A program made the position numbers and the translations under genes. 63,092 bases of DNA, from assembly GCF_004342885.1 (NCBI RefSeq), contig NZ_SMAB01000012.1, positions 1 to 63,092 on the forward strand. Direction: 5' to 3'. Below the pieces are notes generated by a model. It saw nothing but the letters and a program-made list of their open reading frames with translations. It was not told the DNA's origin and searched no databases. The stretch's first letter is position 1. Each line of letters starts with the position of its first letter. This stretch comes from Tepidibacillus fermentans. GTDB taxonomy: Bacteria; Bacillota; Bacilli; Tepidibacillales; Tepidibacillaceae. Shown piece by piece: positions 51,810 through 61,887 of the stretch.

Positions 51810-52286
51810 CTCATAAATTATATTGTCTAATAAGGCGATAGCATCTTCTTCTTTTAGATCTTTGGCTAATACCAATTCACTGATTAAAATCACCCTTGCA
51901 TTATCTAGCATTTTTCTTTCGCCTGTAGACAATCCTTTCTCTCTATCTCTTAACATTAGATTTCGAACTACATCAGCAATTTCGTAGATGTCTCCGCTTT
52001 TCATTTTATCCATGTTTGCCCGATAACGACGATTCCAATTTGTAGATTGATCTGTAGAATCTAGTTTTAATAGAGTAATGACTTTATCAATCACTTTTTC
52101 ATCCACTACTTGTCTAAGCCCTATCTCTTCTACATTTTGGATCGGAACCATAACCTTCATATCACCAATTGGCATTCTCATGATATAATAGCGCTTCTTT
52201 TCCCCTAATATCTCTTTCTCTTCGATCGCTTCAATGATTCCGGCACCATGCATTGGATAAACCACTTTGTCACCAACATTAAACAA
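51792..52286 (-). CDS. carD: CarD-family transcriptional regulator
   Basis: 164 residues starting FNVGDKVVYPMHGAGIIEAIEEKEI after the initiator. The N-terminal Tudor-like RNA-polymerase-interaction domain (about 1-60) is followed by a helical DNA-binding domain (about 70-160, NRRYRANMDKMKSGDIYEIADVVRNL). CarD stabilises open promoter complexes in mycobacteria. The open frame reaches 52346, and an ATG lies at 52319. However, a strong promoter (52318-52346) overlaps both, so they cannot be in the transcript. TTG 52286 after GGGGGTGA is the start. Confidence 0.93.
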   Translation of the reverse strand: MFNVGDKVVYPMHGAGIIEAIEEKEILGEKKRYYIMRMPIGDMKVMVPIQNVEEIGLRQVVDEKVIDKVITLLKLDSTDQSTNWNRRYRANMDKMKSGDIYEIADVVRNLMLRDREKGLSTGERKMLDNARVILISELVLAKDLKEEDAIALLDNIIYEKKASI

Positions 52287-52317
52287 TCGCGTCACCCCCG
52301 GGCTAATATATATTTCC

Positions 52318-52346
52318 ATTTTATCACAACTTAAAAATTGTGTCAA
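52318..52346 (-). promoter_or_regulatory. Sigma-A promoter of carD
   Basis: Perfect -35 TTGACA (52341-52346), 17-bp spacer, -10 TAAAAT (52318-52323). The expected start is near 52311, giving a leader of about 25 nt. A second pair farther up (TTGACT, 18 bp, TAGTAT) is weaker. Confidence 0.85.
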
Positions 52347-52432
52347 AATTAAAATTTATATACTAGCATAATTCATAGCATAAAGTCAATATGTTAACAT
52401 GAGGGTGACAACTTTTTTTAAATTTTTTTGCT

Positions 52433-52455
52433 AAAAAAAAGGAGCAATAGCCCCC
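52433..52455 (-). terminator. Terminator downstream of pssA
   Basis: GGGGC-TATT-GCTCC stem with one G-T pair and an eight-T tail, 35 bp after the pssA stop. A small AACGT-AAAT-ACGTT hairpin lies between. Confidence 0.7.
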
Positions 52456-52489
52456 AATTCAAACGTAAATACGTTAAGTGGTAAATAGT

Positions 52490-53203
52490 TCACTCTAACT
52501 CAGATTCATATTCATCATCTAAAAAAGGATTTTCCCTTTTTCTAAATAGTGCTCTACGGATTCCTAACAACGCATAAATAGCTAATGGTAAAAAAACCAC
52601 TTTCGGAAACTGAGCAGGATATTTCCTCGCTAAGAAAACAACTAAAAGGATAATAAACGGTGTTACATAGTAAGCGGTTTTCGGAATGCCCACTTTTTTG
52701 AAATTTGGATATTTTATATTGCTCACCATTAAATAGGCTAAAAAAATCATTGCCAAAGGTAGAACAATTGGCGGAAATACCTGATGATATAATGTCATTG
52801 TTGCAAGAACGCCACCAGCAGCAGTAATTGGTAACCCTGTGAAATACCCTGGAACGCCAGTGCTCACATTAAACCTTGCTAGCCTTAATGCCCCAGCAAT
52901 AGGGAATAACGCAGTAACTCCCCAGCCCAATGCACCCAGGTCATGTAAGACAGCCACATACATGATAAATGCTGGCGCTACTCCAAATGAAACGACATCA
53001 GATAATGAATCTAATTCCTTACCAAATTCACTTTGGGTATGGAGAAGCCTTGCAATCCTTCCATCCAATCCATCTAATAACATTCCGATAATCACCATAA
53101 TTGCTGCATATTCAACATTATTATCAAACGCTAAAATAATCGATATAATTCCTAAAAACAAGTTCCCAACGGTAAATAAGCTGGGAAGAATCCGGTTAAT
53201 CAT
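52490..53203 (-). CDS. pssA: CDP-diacylglycerol-serine O-phosphatidyltransferase
   Basis: A 237-residue integral membrane protein with the CDP-alcohol phosphotransferase signature (DG-X2-AR-X8-G-X3-D-X3-D) in LDGLDGRIARLL...GKELDSLSD. It makes phosphatidylserine, which Psd then decarboxylates. GGGAGG before ATG 53203 sets the start. It overlaps psd by 8 bp. The tail after the last span is acidic. Confidence 0.96.
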   Translation of the reverse strand: MINRILPSLFTVGNLFLGIISIILAFDNNVEYAAIMVIIGMLLDGLDGRIARLLHTQSEFGKELDSLSDVVSFGVAPAFIMYVAVLHDLGALGWGVTALFPIAGALRLARFNVSTGVPGYFTGLPITAAGGVLATMTLYHQVFPPIVLPLAMIFLAYLMVSNIKYPNFKKVGIPKTAYYVTPFIILLVVFLARKYPAQFPKVVFLPLAIYALLGIRRALFRKRENPFLDDEYESELE

Positions 53204-53834
53204 TTGAAAACCTCCCAATAATTGTTTTCCCTGCCTGTATTTTGTCTCCTTTTTTAACCATAATTTCTGTGGATCGCGGGAGAAATAATTGGGTTCCAGA
53301 ACTAAATTTTATCATCCCGATTTTTTCACCTTGTTCTAATTTTTGCTGGATTTTCGTCCAATTTACGATCCGTCTGGCCATGATTCCCGCGATTTGAACA
53401 ACTAAAACTTTTTTTCTTCCATTTGTGATCCCAATCAAATTCTTTTCATTTACATCATGACTTTCCGGCTTCGTTGCTGAGATAAATTTCCCTTTACGAT
53501 ATGCAAGATAATCAACCGTACCTGAGATCGGACTACGATTCACATGAACATCAAAAGGACTCATAAAGATACTTACTCGGATCGCTTTATCTTTTAAGTA
53601 TTGGTTCTCTTCAACTTCCTCTATATTGGTAATCAATCCGTCTGCTGGCGCCAAAACTAGTTTGTCATCGATGATAACGTTTCTTTTAGGATCTCTAAAA
53701 AAAAATAAGACAAACAGAATAAGTCCAATTCCAATTACCGCTAACGCAGGATAAAGCAAGTATAAGATAACAGTAAAAATAAGTAATACTCCTAAAGTAG
53801 GCAATCCCTCTCTAATCAATACATGGTCTTTCAC
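53196..53834 (-). CDS. psd: Phosphatidylserine decarboxylase, short type
   Basis: 212 residues. Two N-terminal hydrophobic segments (about 12-48), then the decarboxylase domain: LAPADGLITNIEEV, IFMSPFDVHVNRSPISG and the C-terminal processing region GMIKFSSGTQLFLP. The enzyme is pyruvoyl-dependent and self-cleaves at a serine. Here the site reads FSSG where the short family I recall has FGSR, so the cleavage residue should be checked. GTG start after GAGGTG. Paired with pssA for phosphatidylethanolamine synthesis. Confidence 0.93.
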   Translation of the reverse strand: MKDHVLIREGLPTLGVLLIFTVILYLLYPALAVIGIGLILFVLFFFRDPKRNVIIDDKLVLAPADGLITNIEEVEENQYLKDKAIRVSIFMSPFDVHVNRSPISGTVDYLAYRKGKFISATKPESHDVNEKNLIGITNGRKKVLVVQIAGIMARRIVNWTKIQQKLEQGEKIGMIKFSSGTQLFLPRSTEIMVKKGDKIQAGKTIIGRFSND

Positions 53835-53854
53835 ATGCTCACCTCTTCATCCAA

Positions 53855-54934
53855 TCAAATGTGTCGATCAATAAATACTTGTTCTTGAATTCTTTTTAAT
53901 CCTTCTTTAATGGCTCTAGCCCTTACTTCTCCAATACCATCGACTTCATCTAATTCCTCAATCGTTGCCAATAATACTTTCGATAAGGTCATAAACTGTT
54001 CAACTAAATTATGAATAATCGCTGAAGGAAGTTTTGGAATTCTACTTAGAATTCGATATCCTCTAGGAGAAACAGGTTCCTCTTGTATATTCGTATTACT
54101 CGGATAGCCTAATATGCGAACAATGTGATGGCTTTCTAACAACTCCTCAGAATTTAATTTTTTAAGTTCCATTAATACTTTCTTGATATCATCTTCAGTT
54201 CCTTTGTGATAATCCTTAATTAACAGATATGCCTCATGTTCAATATTGGCTACTAATTCTTCTAATTGCATACTAATGAGCCTTCCCTCTGTACCAAGTT
54301 CCTGAATGTATTTTTCAATTTCTGCCTTAATTCGTTGAACCATTTCGATTCGCTGAATGACAGAAACAACATCATTAAGGGTAACTAATTCTTCAAATTC
54401 CATCGCCGATAAATTGGTTAATGCTTGATCCAATACTGACTTGTACTTTTCTAAGGTTTGAATCGCCTGATTCGCTTTTGTTAAGATCACACCAATATCT
54501 TTTAAGGAATAGCGATAATTTCCTTGATATAATGTAATGACATTTCTTCGTTGCGAGATCGATATCACCAATTGACTGGTTTGCTTTGCAACTCGTTCAG
54601 CTGTTCGATGTCTGATTCCTGTTTCCGAAGATGGAATTGAAGAATCAGGGTTTAAATGGGTGTTGGCATATAAGATTTTTTTTAGATCATCACTTATGAT
54701 AATTGCTCCATCCATTTTTGCTAACTCATATAAATGAGCAGGACTGAAATCGCAGTTAATAGAAAATCCACCGTCGACAAGCTCCATTACTTCATTAGTA
54801 TAACCGACAACAATTAAAGCCCCTGTCTTTGCCCTCAATACATTATCTAGTCCTTCGCGAAAAGAAGTACCAGGAGCGACCAGCTTTAAAACATTCATAA
54901 TAAATTCTTCTTTTTTTATATCCTTACTCATCAC
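53855..54934 (-). CDS. disA: DNA integrity scanning protein DisA (c-di-AMP synthase)
   Basis: 359 residues. DAC domain (about 15-150) with DGA (residues 75-77) and RHR (108-110) intact, so diadenylate cyclase activity is expected. A helical linker follows, then a C-terminal helix-hairpin-helix region ([21 protein letters not shown] region). It scans DNA for branched structures and lowers c-di-AMP output on damage. The start is the GTG at 54934 or the adjacent ATG, overlapping radA by 1-4 bp. Confidence 0.97.
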   Translation of the reverse strand: MMSKDIKKEEFIMNVLKLVAPGTSFREGLDNVLRAKTGALIVVGYTNEVMELVDGGFSINCDFSPAHLYELAKMDGAIIISDDLKKILYANTHLNPDSSIPSSETGIRHRTAERVAKQTSQLVISISQRRNVITLYQGNYRYSLKDIGVILTKANQAIQTLEKYKSVLDQALTNLSAMEFEELVTLNDVVSVIQRIEMVQRIKAEIEKYIQELGTEGRLISMQLEELVANIEHEAYLLIKDYHKGTEDDIKKVLMELKKLNSEELLESHHIVRILGYPSNTNIQEEPVSPRGYRILSRIPKLPSAIIHNLVEQFMTLSKVLLATIEELDEVDGIGEVRARAIKEGLKRIQEQVFIDRHI

Positions 54935-56301
54935 ATGTTTCCCCCTAAAGCAATTTCTAATGCTTCAGCAACGGTTTGTACTCCAATGACCTCTATATCA
55001 GCTGGTATATTCCACCCTTTAAGGTTTTTTACTGGAACATATACTCGTTTAAATCCTAACTTTTTGGCTTCGGCCACGCGTTGTTCAATTCGTGATACTC
55101 CTCTAACTTCACCTGTTAATCCAATTTCCCCAATGTATACATCATATGCATTTGTTGGTCGATCCCGAAAACTAGAAGCAATACTAATTGCAATTGCCAA
55201 ATCAATGGCAGGTTCTGCTAGTTTTACCCCACCTGCGACATTTACATATGCATCTTGATTCTGTAAAAACATACCGATGCGTTTTTCTAACACAGCCATA
55301 ATTAATGCTACCCGTTGTTGATCTACTCCTGTAGCCATCCTCCGGGGAGTAACAAAACTCGTAGACGAAAGAAGAGCTTGAATCTCAACTAAAACTGGCC
55401 TCGATCCTTCGATACTTGCGACAACGGCCGAACCAGCAACTCCAATTGGTCGTTGCGATAAAAAAAGTTCCGATGGATTTTCTACTTCAACAAGTCCGTT
55501 TTCCTTCATTTCAAAGATTCCGATTTCATTCGTCGATCCAAATCTGTTTTTAACGGCTCGAAGGATTCGATACGTATGGTGTCTTTCTCCCTCAAAATAT
55601 AAAACAGTGTCTACCATATGTTCTAATAATCGAGGTCCAGCAATTTCCCCTTGTTTTGTTACATGTCCCACAATGATAATTGCAATCCCATTGCTTTTTG
55701 CCAATCGCATAAAATGACCTGTTGATTCACGCACCTGTGCAACACTTCCAGGTGTTGAAGGTACTTGGGAATGAAAAATCGTTTGAATGGAATCGATAAT
55801 TACAACTTCTGGTTGAAGCTCTAAAATGATTTGTTCAATCTGTTCCATTTGATTCTCTGTGACCACATAAAGATGATCAGAATGTACATTCAAACGTGTA
55901 GAACGTAATTTCATTTGTTTTACCGACTCTTCTCCAGAGACGTACAAAACTTGATGGCCTTGATTTGCAATGCTTTGAGAAGTTTGTAAAAGTAAAGTAG
56001 ATTTCCCTATACCTGGGTCACCACCGACAAGAATAAGAGAACCAGGTACAATGCCTCCTCCTAACACACGATTTAATTCATTTATATTTGTATTTATTCT
56101 TGGCTCCTCTTCCATATTTATTCGAGAAATGGGCTGTGGTTTTTGAAAAGTTGAAGTATGAATTCGATTTGCTACAGAGTGGTCGTTTTTTAATTCTTCA
56201 ACCATACTGTTCCAAGAATGGCAACCAGGGCATTTTCCTAACCATTTCGGACTTTCATACCCACACACTTGGCAGACAAAACTTGACTTAATCTTTGCCA
56301 C
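54931..56301 (-). CDS. radA: DNA repair protein RadA/Sms
   Basis: 456 residues. N-terminal Cys4 zinc finger ([18 protein letters not shown]), RecA-like domain with Walker [11 protein letters not shown], the RadA-specific KNRFGS motif and a C-terminal Lon-protease-like domain (about 280-456). It promotes branch migration in recombination. GTG start after GGGAAGTGG. Coupled to disA, which RadA modulates in B. subtilis. Confidence 0.97.
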   Translation of the reverse strand: MAKIKSSFVCQVCGYESPKWLGKCPGCHSWNSMVEELKNDHSVANRIHTSTFQKPQPISRINMEEEPRINTNINELNRVLGGGIVPGSLILVGGDPGIGKSTLLLQTSQSIANQGHQVLYVSGEESVKQMKLRSTRLNVHSDHLYVVTENQMEQIEQIILELQPEVVIIDSIQTIFHSQVPSTPGSVAQVRESTGHFMRLAKSNGIAIIIVGHVTKQGEIAGPRLLEHMVDTVLYFEGERHHTYRILRAVKNRFGSTNEIGIFEMKENGLVEVENPSELFLSQRPIGVAGSAVVASIEGSRPVLVEIQALLSSTSFVTPRRMATGVDQQRVALIMAVLEKRIGMFLQNQDAYVNVAGGVKLAEPAIDLAIAISIASSFRDRPTNAYDVYIGEIGLTGEVRGVSRIEQRVAEAKKLGFKRVYVPVKNLKGWNIPADIEVIGVQTVAEALEIALGGNM

Positions 56302-56517
56302 GATTCCACTTCCCTTTCCTTATATAAAAAGCGATTTAGCGATTTTATATTTCATATTCACTAATCATATAATAAAGGTTTATAAATGAAAAGAACATAT
56401 TCAGAGCAAAATTCACCTCACAATCTTTGTTTAGAAGTCAGTGCCTATGAATTTTAAATTTAGACAATTTCTTAAAATAATCCACAGTTTTAGAAAATAT
56501 GTAGTTTCTGGAAAATG

Positions 56518-56543
56518 TATGAGCTCCTTTTCAGGAGCTCATA
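56518..56543 (-). terminator. Terminator of the ctsR-clpC operon
   Basis: TATGAGCTCCT pairs with AGGAGCTCATA (11 bp, 4-nt loop), 12 bp after the clpC stop. The T run is short (CATTTTCC), so some read-through toward radA is likely. Confidence 0.65.
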
Positions 56544-56554
56544 CCATACCAATT

Positions 56555-58978
56555 TTATTTTTTAACCACTAACTCATTGTTTTCAACGTCAATGGTTACC
56601 TTATCCCCTTTTTTGATGGTTCCTTTTAATAATTCCTCAGAAAGTTTATCTTCGATATGTTTCTGAAGTGCTCGACGTAATGGACGTGCCCCAAAATTCG
56701 GATCATATCCTTCTTTTGCTAAGAAATCTTTTGCCGCCTCTGTTAATTCGAAATCCACTCCGAACTCAATAAGTCGTTTTCTTAATTGCTCTGCAAGTAA
56801 AGTTGCGATCTGTTTAATATGTTCTTCATTCAAAGAATGGAAGACAATGATCTCATCTAATCGGTTAAGGAATTCTGGTCGGAAACTGCGTTTTAATTCA
56901 CCGATAACCCGATCTTTCATGCTATCGTAATCTTGCTCCGCAGTGCGAGTAGAAAACCCAAGTCCTGTGCTCTTCTTAATCATCTCTGCACCGACATTCG
57001 AGGTCATAACAATGATGGTATTTCGGAAATCAACGGTTCTTCCTTTACCATCGGTTAGACGGCCATCTTCTAATACTTGAAGTAAAATATTAAACACTTC
57101 TGGATGTGCTTTCTCAATCTCGTCTAGTAATACTACGGAATATGGTTTACGTCGAACCTTCTCGGTTAATTGACCACCTTCTTCATATCCAACATATCCT
57201 GGAGGAGCACCGATTAAGCGAGAAGTGGAATGTTTCTCCATATATTCGGACATATCAATTCGAATAATCGCATTTTCATCCCCAAACATCGCTTCAGCTA
57301 AAGCTCTTGCCAATTCTGTTTTCCCAACACCTGTTGGTCCTAAAAAGATAAAGGAGCCAATCGGTCTTTTTGGGTCTTTTAAACCAGCTCTAGCTCTTCG
57401 AATTGCTCTTGATATCGCTCTAACCGCTTCTTCTTGACCAATCACTCGTTGATGAAGAATGTCTTCCATTTTTAGTAGGCGTTCAGATTCTTCTTCATTA
57501 ATCTTACTCACTGGTATTCCAGTCCAACTAGAAACAACTTGAGCGATATCTTCTACTGTTACTTCCGTGTCTGTTCTTCCCTGATGTTCTTTCCATTCGT
57601 TCTTTGTTCTTTCTAATTCTTCTTTTAATTGTTGTTCTTTGTCCCTTAATGAGGCTGCTTTTTCAAATTCTTGACTTTGAACAGCAGCTTCTTTTTCCTT
57701 CTTCACTTCTGCTAACTGTGCCTCTAACTCTTTTAAGTTTGGTGGGACAGTATAACTTACTAATCGAACTTTGGATGCAGCTTCATCAATAAGGTCTATC
57801 GCCTTATCTGGTAGGAAACGATCGGTGATATAACGATCAGATAAACGAACAGCTGCCTCAATCGCTTCATTTGTAATCTTTACTCGATGGTGTGCCTCAT
57901 ATTTATCCCTTAGTCCTTTTAAGATTTGAATCGTTTCCTCTACAGTGGGTTCATCCACCATAATAGGTTGGAAGCGGCGTTCTAACGCTGCATCTTTTTC
58001 GATATATTTTCGGTATTCATCAAGAGTAGTCGCACCAATTGCCTGTAATTCACCACGAGCTAAAGCTGGTTTTAATATATTGGATGCATCAATTGCCCCT
58101 TCAGCACCGCCTGCGCCAATTAATGTATGAAGTTCATCAATAAACAAGATAACATTACCTGCTTGACGAATTTCTTCCATGATTTTTTTCAATCGATCTT
58201 CGAATTCACCACGATATTTGGTTCCGGCAACCAATGTTCCCATATCTAGGGACATCACTCGTTTATCTCGAAGTGTCTCAGGGATTTCATTATTTATAAT
58301 TCTTTGAGCAAGCCCTTCAGCAATTGCTGTTTTTCCTACCCCTGGCTCACCAATTAAGACCGGATTGTTTTTGGTTCTTCTACTTAGTACTTGAATAACC
58401 CTTTCAATCTCTCTTTCACGTCCAATCACAGGATCTAGGCCACCTTCTTTGGCAATTGCAGTAAGATCTCTTGCCAATTCATCAAGAGTTGGTGTGCTGT
58501 GATGGTTGGAATGGCTTTGGTTGGAAGAAACAACCTCACTATTTCCTAAGAGTTGTAATACTTGCTGTCTTGCTTTATTAAGGCTAACCCCTAAATTATT
58601 GAGTACCCTTGCTGCAACACCTTCCCCCTCACGGATCAGTCCTAAGAGAATATGTTCCGTTCCTACATAGGTATGACCCAATTTTCTGGCTTCATCCATC
58701 GAAAGTTCAATGACTTTTTTAGCTCTAGGTGTATAGGAAACACTCATTGGTTTCTCATGGCCTTTACCAATTAATGCTTCCACTTCATTTTGGACTTTTT
58801 CTAAACTTATATTCAATGCTTGTAAAGCCTTCGCTGCAATCCCTTCACCTTCTTTTACAAGACCTAGCAAAATATGCTCTGTTCCTATATTATGATGCCC
58901 TAAGCGAACTGCTTCTTCTTGGGCTAATGTTAATACTTTTTGTGATCTTTCAGTAAAACGACCAAACATCATTTTCAT
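56555..58978 (-). CDS. clpC: AAA+ unfoldase ClpC
   Basis: 807 residues. Two Clp-N repeats (about 1-150), AAA1 (GEPGVGKTA, about 200-400), an M-domain/UVR linker ([19 protein letters not shown]), AAA2 (GPTGVGKTE, about 530-700), and a ClpP-docking loop with TGLGFST. With ClpP it degrades proteins, including those marked by McsB phospho-arginine. GGAGG precedes the start. ATG 58978 is preferred over the GTG just before it. Confidence 0.98.
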   Translation of the reverse strand: MKMMFGRFTERSQKVLTLAQEEAVRLGHHNIGTEHILLGLVKEGEGIAAKALQALNISLEKVQNEVEALIGKGHEKPMSVSYTPRAKKVIELSMDEARKLGHTYVGTEHILLGLIREGEGVAARVLNNLGVSLNKARQQVLQLLGNSEVVSSNQSHSNHHSTPTLDELARDLTAIAKEGGLDPVIGREREIERVIQVLSRRTKNNPVLIGEPGVGKTAIAEGLAQRIINNEIPETLRDKRVMSLDMGTLVAGTKYRGEFEDRLKKIMEEIRQAGNVILFIDELHTLIGAGGAEGAIDASNILKPALARGELQAIGATTLDEYRKYIEKDAALERRFQPIMVDEPTVEETIQILKGLRDKYEAHHRVKITNEAIEAAVRLSDRYITDRFLPDKAIDLIDEAASKVRLVSYTVPPNLKELEAQLAEVKKEKEAAVQSQEFEKAASLRDKEQQLKEELERTKNEWKEHQGRTDTEVTVEDIAQVVSSWTGIPVSKINEEESERLLKMEDILHQRVIGQEEAVRAISRAIRRARAGLKDPKRPIGSFIFLGPTGVGKTELARALAEAMFGDENAIIRIDMSEYMEKHSTSRLIGAPPGYVGYEEGGQLTEKVRRKPYSVVLLDEIEKAHPEVFNILLQVLEDGRLTDGKGRTVDFRNTIIVMTSNVGAEMIKKSTGLGFSTRTAEQDYDSMKDRVIGELKRSFRPEFLNRLDEIIVFHSLNEEHIKQIATLLAEQLRKRLIEFGVDFELTEAAKDFLAKEGYDPNFGARPLRRALQKHIEDKLSEELLKGTIKKGDKVTIDVENNELVVKK

Positions 58979-58994
58979 CACACCTCCATAAATT

Positions 58995-60059
58995 TTAATT
59001 CGAATGTTGAGTCAATTTTCGCCGAATGATCTCGGCTCTCTTTATATCTCTTTCAAAAGGTGTCATTTCCCCTGCATAATGTTGTAAAAAACCAGGTTGT
59101 ATCAATACCATTAACTCATTAAATATATTTGGTGAAATGCTATCAATCATCTTCAAATCGATTCCTAAGCGAACATCAGATAATCGCCCCATTGCTTCCT
59201 TAGAATCAATAATTTTTGCATGAAGTAAAGTACCATAAGCTCTTCCTACACGATCCTCAATCTGTATTCTAGAATCGCGTAATAAAAGGGACCTTGCCTG
59301 TTTTTCATGATCAATGATTTGCTTAACCACGCCGTATAGGTTTTCAATTATATCTTCTTCACTTTGTCCTAATGTTATTTGATTTGATATTTGAAAGATA
59401 TTACCTAATGCCTCACTTCCTTCGCCGTATATTCCTCTAACTGTTAAGCCCACTTGTGTAATTGCGGAAATAATTCGATTAATTTGGCCGCTAATGACTA
59501 ACGCAGGAAGATGAACCATAACCGATGCACGAATCCCTGTACCTACGTTAGTAGGACAGCTGGTTAAATAACCCCTTTTTTCATCAAAAGCATAGTCTAA
59601 TTCGGCTTCAAATATATCATCAATTCGACTTGCCATTTTCCAAGCATCGTAAATTTGCAAACCTGGGTACAAACATTGAATTCGAAGATGATCTTCTTCA
59701 TTCACCATAATACTTATCGATTCATTTTCACTTAAGACGACAGCCCCTTTTCTTGAATCTTGAGCTAAGTTAGGACTAATTAAATGCTTTTCAACAAGAA
59801 CTCTTTTTTGTAACTCTGTCATATCTTCAAGTTGTATGAGTTCGAAATGGCTAATGTTCTTCATTTCTCTTTGATCTAGAGCTTTTCTAACTTCCTCCAC
59901 AACAGAAATGGCTTGAGAATCTGTAGCTAATGTTGGAAAAGGGTAATTTTTAAGGTTTCTTGCCAAACGTACCCTGCTACTAATTACGATGTCAGATTCA
60001 GGACCATTCCCTTTCATCCATTCACTAATCGCTTGATTAACAAACCGATCCAATCCCAT
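58995..60059 (-). CDS. mcsB: Protein arginine kinase McsB
   Basis: 354 residues. Phosphagen-kinase fold: [36 protein letters not shown] and [21 protein letters not shown]. It phosphorylates arginines (for example in CtsR) to target proteins to ClpCP. Activated by McsA. 4 bp after mcsA. Confidence 0.97.
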   Translation of the reverse strand: MGLDRFVNQAISEWMKGNGPESDIVISSRVRLARNLKNYPFPTLATDSQAISVVEEVRKALDQREMKNISHFELIQLEDMTELQKRVLVEKHLISPNLAQDSRKGAVVLSENESISIMVNEEDHLRIQCLYPGLQIYDAWKMASRIDDIFEAELDYAFDEKRGYLTSCPTNVGTGIRASVMVHLPALVISGQINRIISAITQVGLTVRGIYGEGSEALGNIFQISNQITLGQSEEDIIENLYGVVKQIIDHEKQARSLLLRDSRIQIEDRVGRAYGTLLHAKIIDSKEAMGRLSDVRLGIDLKMIDSISPNIFNELMVLIQPGFLQHYAGEMTPFERDIKRAEIIRRKLTQHSN

Positions 60060-60063
60060 AATT

Positions 60064-60591
60064 CTAACCTCGTCTTTCCGAAAGTTTCGATTCTAGGGCT
60101 TTTATTTGGTCTCTAAGTTTTGCAGCTTCTTCAAATTCTTCTGCCAGTATTTTTCGTTGTAATTGTTCCTTCAACTGAACAATTTCTCTTTTAATTTTTA
60201 TATTTTCACCAGAACGATGAGGAACTTTGCCTATATGTTGACTATTTCCATGAATTCTACGAAAAATTGGTTCTAACTGAGGTTCAAAGTAATTGTAACA
60301 ATCATGGCAACCGAATTTCCCCATCTTCTTGAATTGTGAAAAAGTTAACCCACAGGTTTTACAACGTAATTGATCTGGAGATGTAATCACCTGATGGCCA
60401 TTTTTTATTGGATCAAAATTAAGTAACCCTGATAATAGGTTATTAAAAGAAAAACCGGAATCATCGTAAGAAAACATTTCACCTTTTTCTTTTGCACACT
60501 GTTCGCAGAGATGATATTCGTTTTTTTGCCCATTGATAATCTTTGTAAAATGTAAAGTAGCGGGTCGCTGTTGACAATTCTCACAAAGCAT
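60064..60591 (-). CDS. mcsA: McsB activator McsA
   Basis: 175 residues. Two zinc-binding cysteine sets (CENC...CEQC; CKTC...CHDC) and a C-terminal UVR coiled-coil motif (LAEEFEEAAKLRDQIKALE). It binds and activates McsB. Between ctsR and mcsB with short gaps, as in the B. subtilis operon. Confidence 0.96.
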   Translation of the reverse strand: MLCENCQQRPATLHFTKIINGQKNEYHLCEQCAKEKGEMFSYDDSGFSFNNLLSGLLNFDPIKNGHQVITSPDQLRCKTCGLTFSQFKKMGKFGCHDCYNYFEPQLEPIFRRIHGNSQHIGKVPHRSGENIKIKREIVQLKEQLQRKILAEEFEEAAKLRDQIKALESKLSERRG

Positions 60592-60603
60592 TTTTATCCC
60601 CCT

Positions 60604-61065
60604 TTACCTAGAAAAGATTACTTTGATTAATGTTTTTAATATATTGGCACGTATTTGGTCACGAATAGGTAATGGCAAATCCAAAACCTCTCGTGACAAA
60701 ATCGATTTAAACAAGAGAAACTCTTCTTGATTCAATAATTCCTCATCTAATAGACGAGAGATCAAGTCATATGCGGTCGATTGAGAAATTTCTTCCCCAA
60801 TCGCTTTCATGATTATTTCATAGAATGTTTGCTCCGTTGGAATATTTATTTTTTTTATTCGGATATATCCACCACCACCGCGTTTACTTTCAACTACAAA
60901 TCCTTTTTCTAATGAGAACCTTGTGTTTAAGACATAATTAATTTGCGATGGAACACATTGAAACTTTTCTGCCAGTTCACTTCTTTGGATTTCAATTTCC
61001 CCAGTTTCACTTGTTTTTATAAGATCTTTTATGAATTGTTCGATGATGTCTGAAATATTCCTCAT
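60604..61065 (-). CDS. ctsR: Class III stress repressor CtsR
   Basis: 153 residues. N-terminal winged helix (DIIEQFIKDLIK, LAEKFQCVPSQINYVL) with the glycine-rich, heat-sensing wing ESKRGGGGYIRI, and a C-terminal dimerisation domain. It represses its own operon and clpP. GGAGG, 5 nt before ATG 61065, sets the start. A CtsR box overlaps the operon start site. Confidence 0.97.
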   Translation of the reverse strand: MRNISDIIEQFIKDLIKTSETGEIEIQRSELAEKFQCVPSQINYVLNTRFSLEKGFVVESKRGGGGYIRIKKINIPTEQTFYEIIMKAIGEEISQSTAYDLISRLLDEELLNQEEFLLFKSILSREVLDLPLPIRDQIRANILKTLIKVIFSR

Positions 61066-61097
61066 AACGTCCTCCAAAACAAAAAGGTCGTATTGAC

Positions 61098-61114
61098 TTT
61101 GACTAACTTTGACC
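61098..61114 (-). promoter_or_regulatory. CtsR operator
   Basis: Direct heptad repeat on the minus strand: GGTCAAA, 3 bp, AGTCAAA, which fits the CtsR consensus. A third partial half site (AGTCAA) follows at once. It lies just downstream of the -10, 33 bp before ctsR. Confidence 0.85.
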
Positions 61115-61124
61115 TTTAATTATA

Positions 61125-61152
61125 ATTATATACCTTTTTCTCCATTTGGCAA
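61125..61152 (-). promoter_or_regulatory. Sigma-A promoter of ctsR-mcsA-mcsB-clpC
   Basis: -35 TTGCCA (61147-61152), 16-bp spacer, perfect -10 TATAAT (61125-61130). A second TATAAT overlaps downstream at 61119-61124. Confidence 0.75.
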
Positions 61153-61166
61153 TATTTTGAGTTAAG

Positions 61167-61874
61167 TTATTCATTATTTTTCCCATAATGAACCTCTTTC
61201 ACTCCTTGGATTTGCTTAATGGTATCGATCACCAAGGGGATATTTTCGTTTTTAGGCATTCTTACTAAAAAATTAATACTAACGCAGGGAGGTTCTCCGG
61301 ATTCTTTGTCTTCATCATGCATTGTGACACCTTTTACATTGATTTTTCTTTGCCCAAATATAGAAGCAATTTCTGCTAATTTCCCAGGGGTATCAATAAC
61401 ATTGACTCGAATCTCAACCAATTGTCGCTTTTTGATAACTAAGGTATCTAGCTTTGCCAAAATCATAAGACTAATTAGAACGAATAGCGTTGTTAAAATA
61501 CCTCCTAAATAAAATCCTGCACCAATCGCTAAACCGATTCCCGAAACAACCCAAATTGTTGCCGCAGTTGTTAAACCTGTAACCGTAAAACCATGACGTA
61601 AAATCGTTCCTGCTCCAAGGAAACCGATACCACTTACCACTTGGGCAGGTAATCGCTGTGGATCTAAGCGCATATTATCTCCAGCATTATAATAATCTTG
61701 AAATCCATATATTGACAAAAGCATAATTAGTGCTGACCCAAGGCTTACAAGAATATTCGTACGTAATCCTGCTGGGTGGTTATTTACCTCTCGTTCCAGG
61801 CCAATAATTCCGCCCATTAATCCTGCCAAAACTAAACGAATAAGTATGTGTAGATAATCGTTTGACCAAGCCAT
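61167..61874 (-). CDS. MgtC/SapB-family membrane protein with ACT domain
   Basis: 235 residues. Four or five membrane spans with the MgtC motifs GGIIGLEREVNNHPAGLRTN, VVSGIGFLGAGTI and TTAATIWVVSGIGLA, then a cytosolic ACT-like domain (about 150-230: VEIRVNVIDTPGKLAEI). MgtC proteins are linked to Mg-limited growth and virulence; the biochemical role is debated. AAAGGAGTG fixes ATG 61874 rather than the longer frame. 13 bp after the HAD gene; they probably form a unit. Confidence 0.88.
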   Translation of the reverse strand: MAWSNDYLHILIRLVLAGLMGGIIGLEREVNNHPAGLRTNILVSLGSALIMLLSIYGFQDYYNAGDNMRLDPQRLPAQVVSGIGFLGAGTILRHGFTVTGLTTAATIWVVSGIGLAIGAGFYLGGILTTLFVLISLMILAKLDTLVIKKRQLVEIRVNVIDTPGKLAEIASIFGQRKINVKGVTMHDEDKESGEPPCVSINFLVRMPKNENIPLVIDTIKQIQGVKEVHYGKNNE

Positions 61875-61887
61875 TCTAATCACTCCT

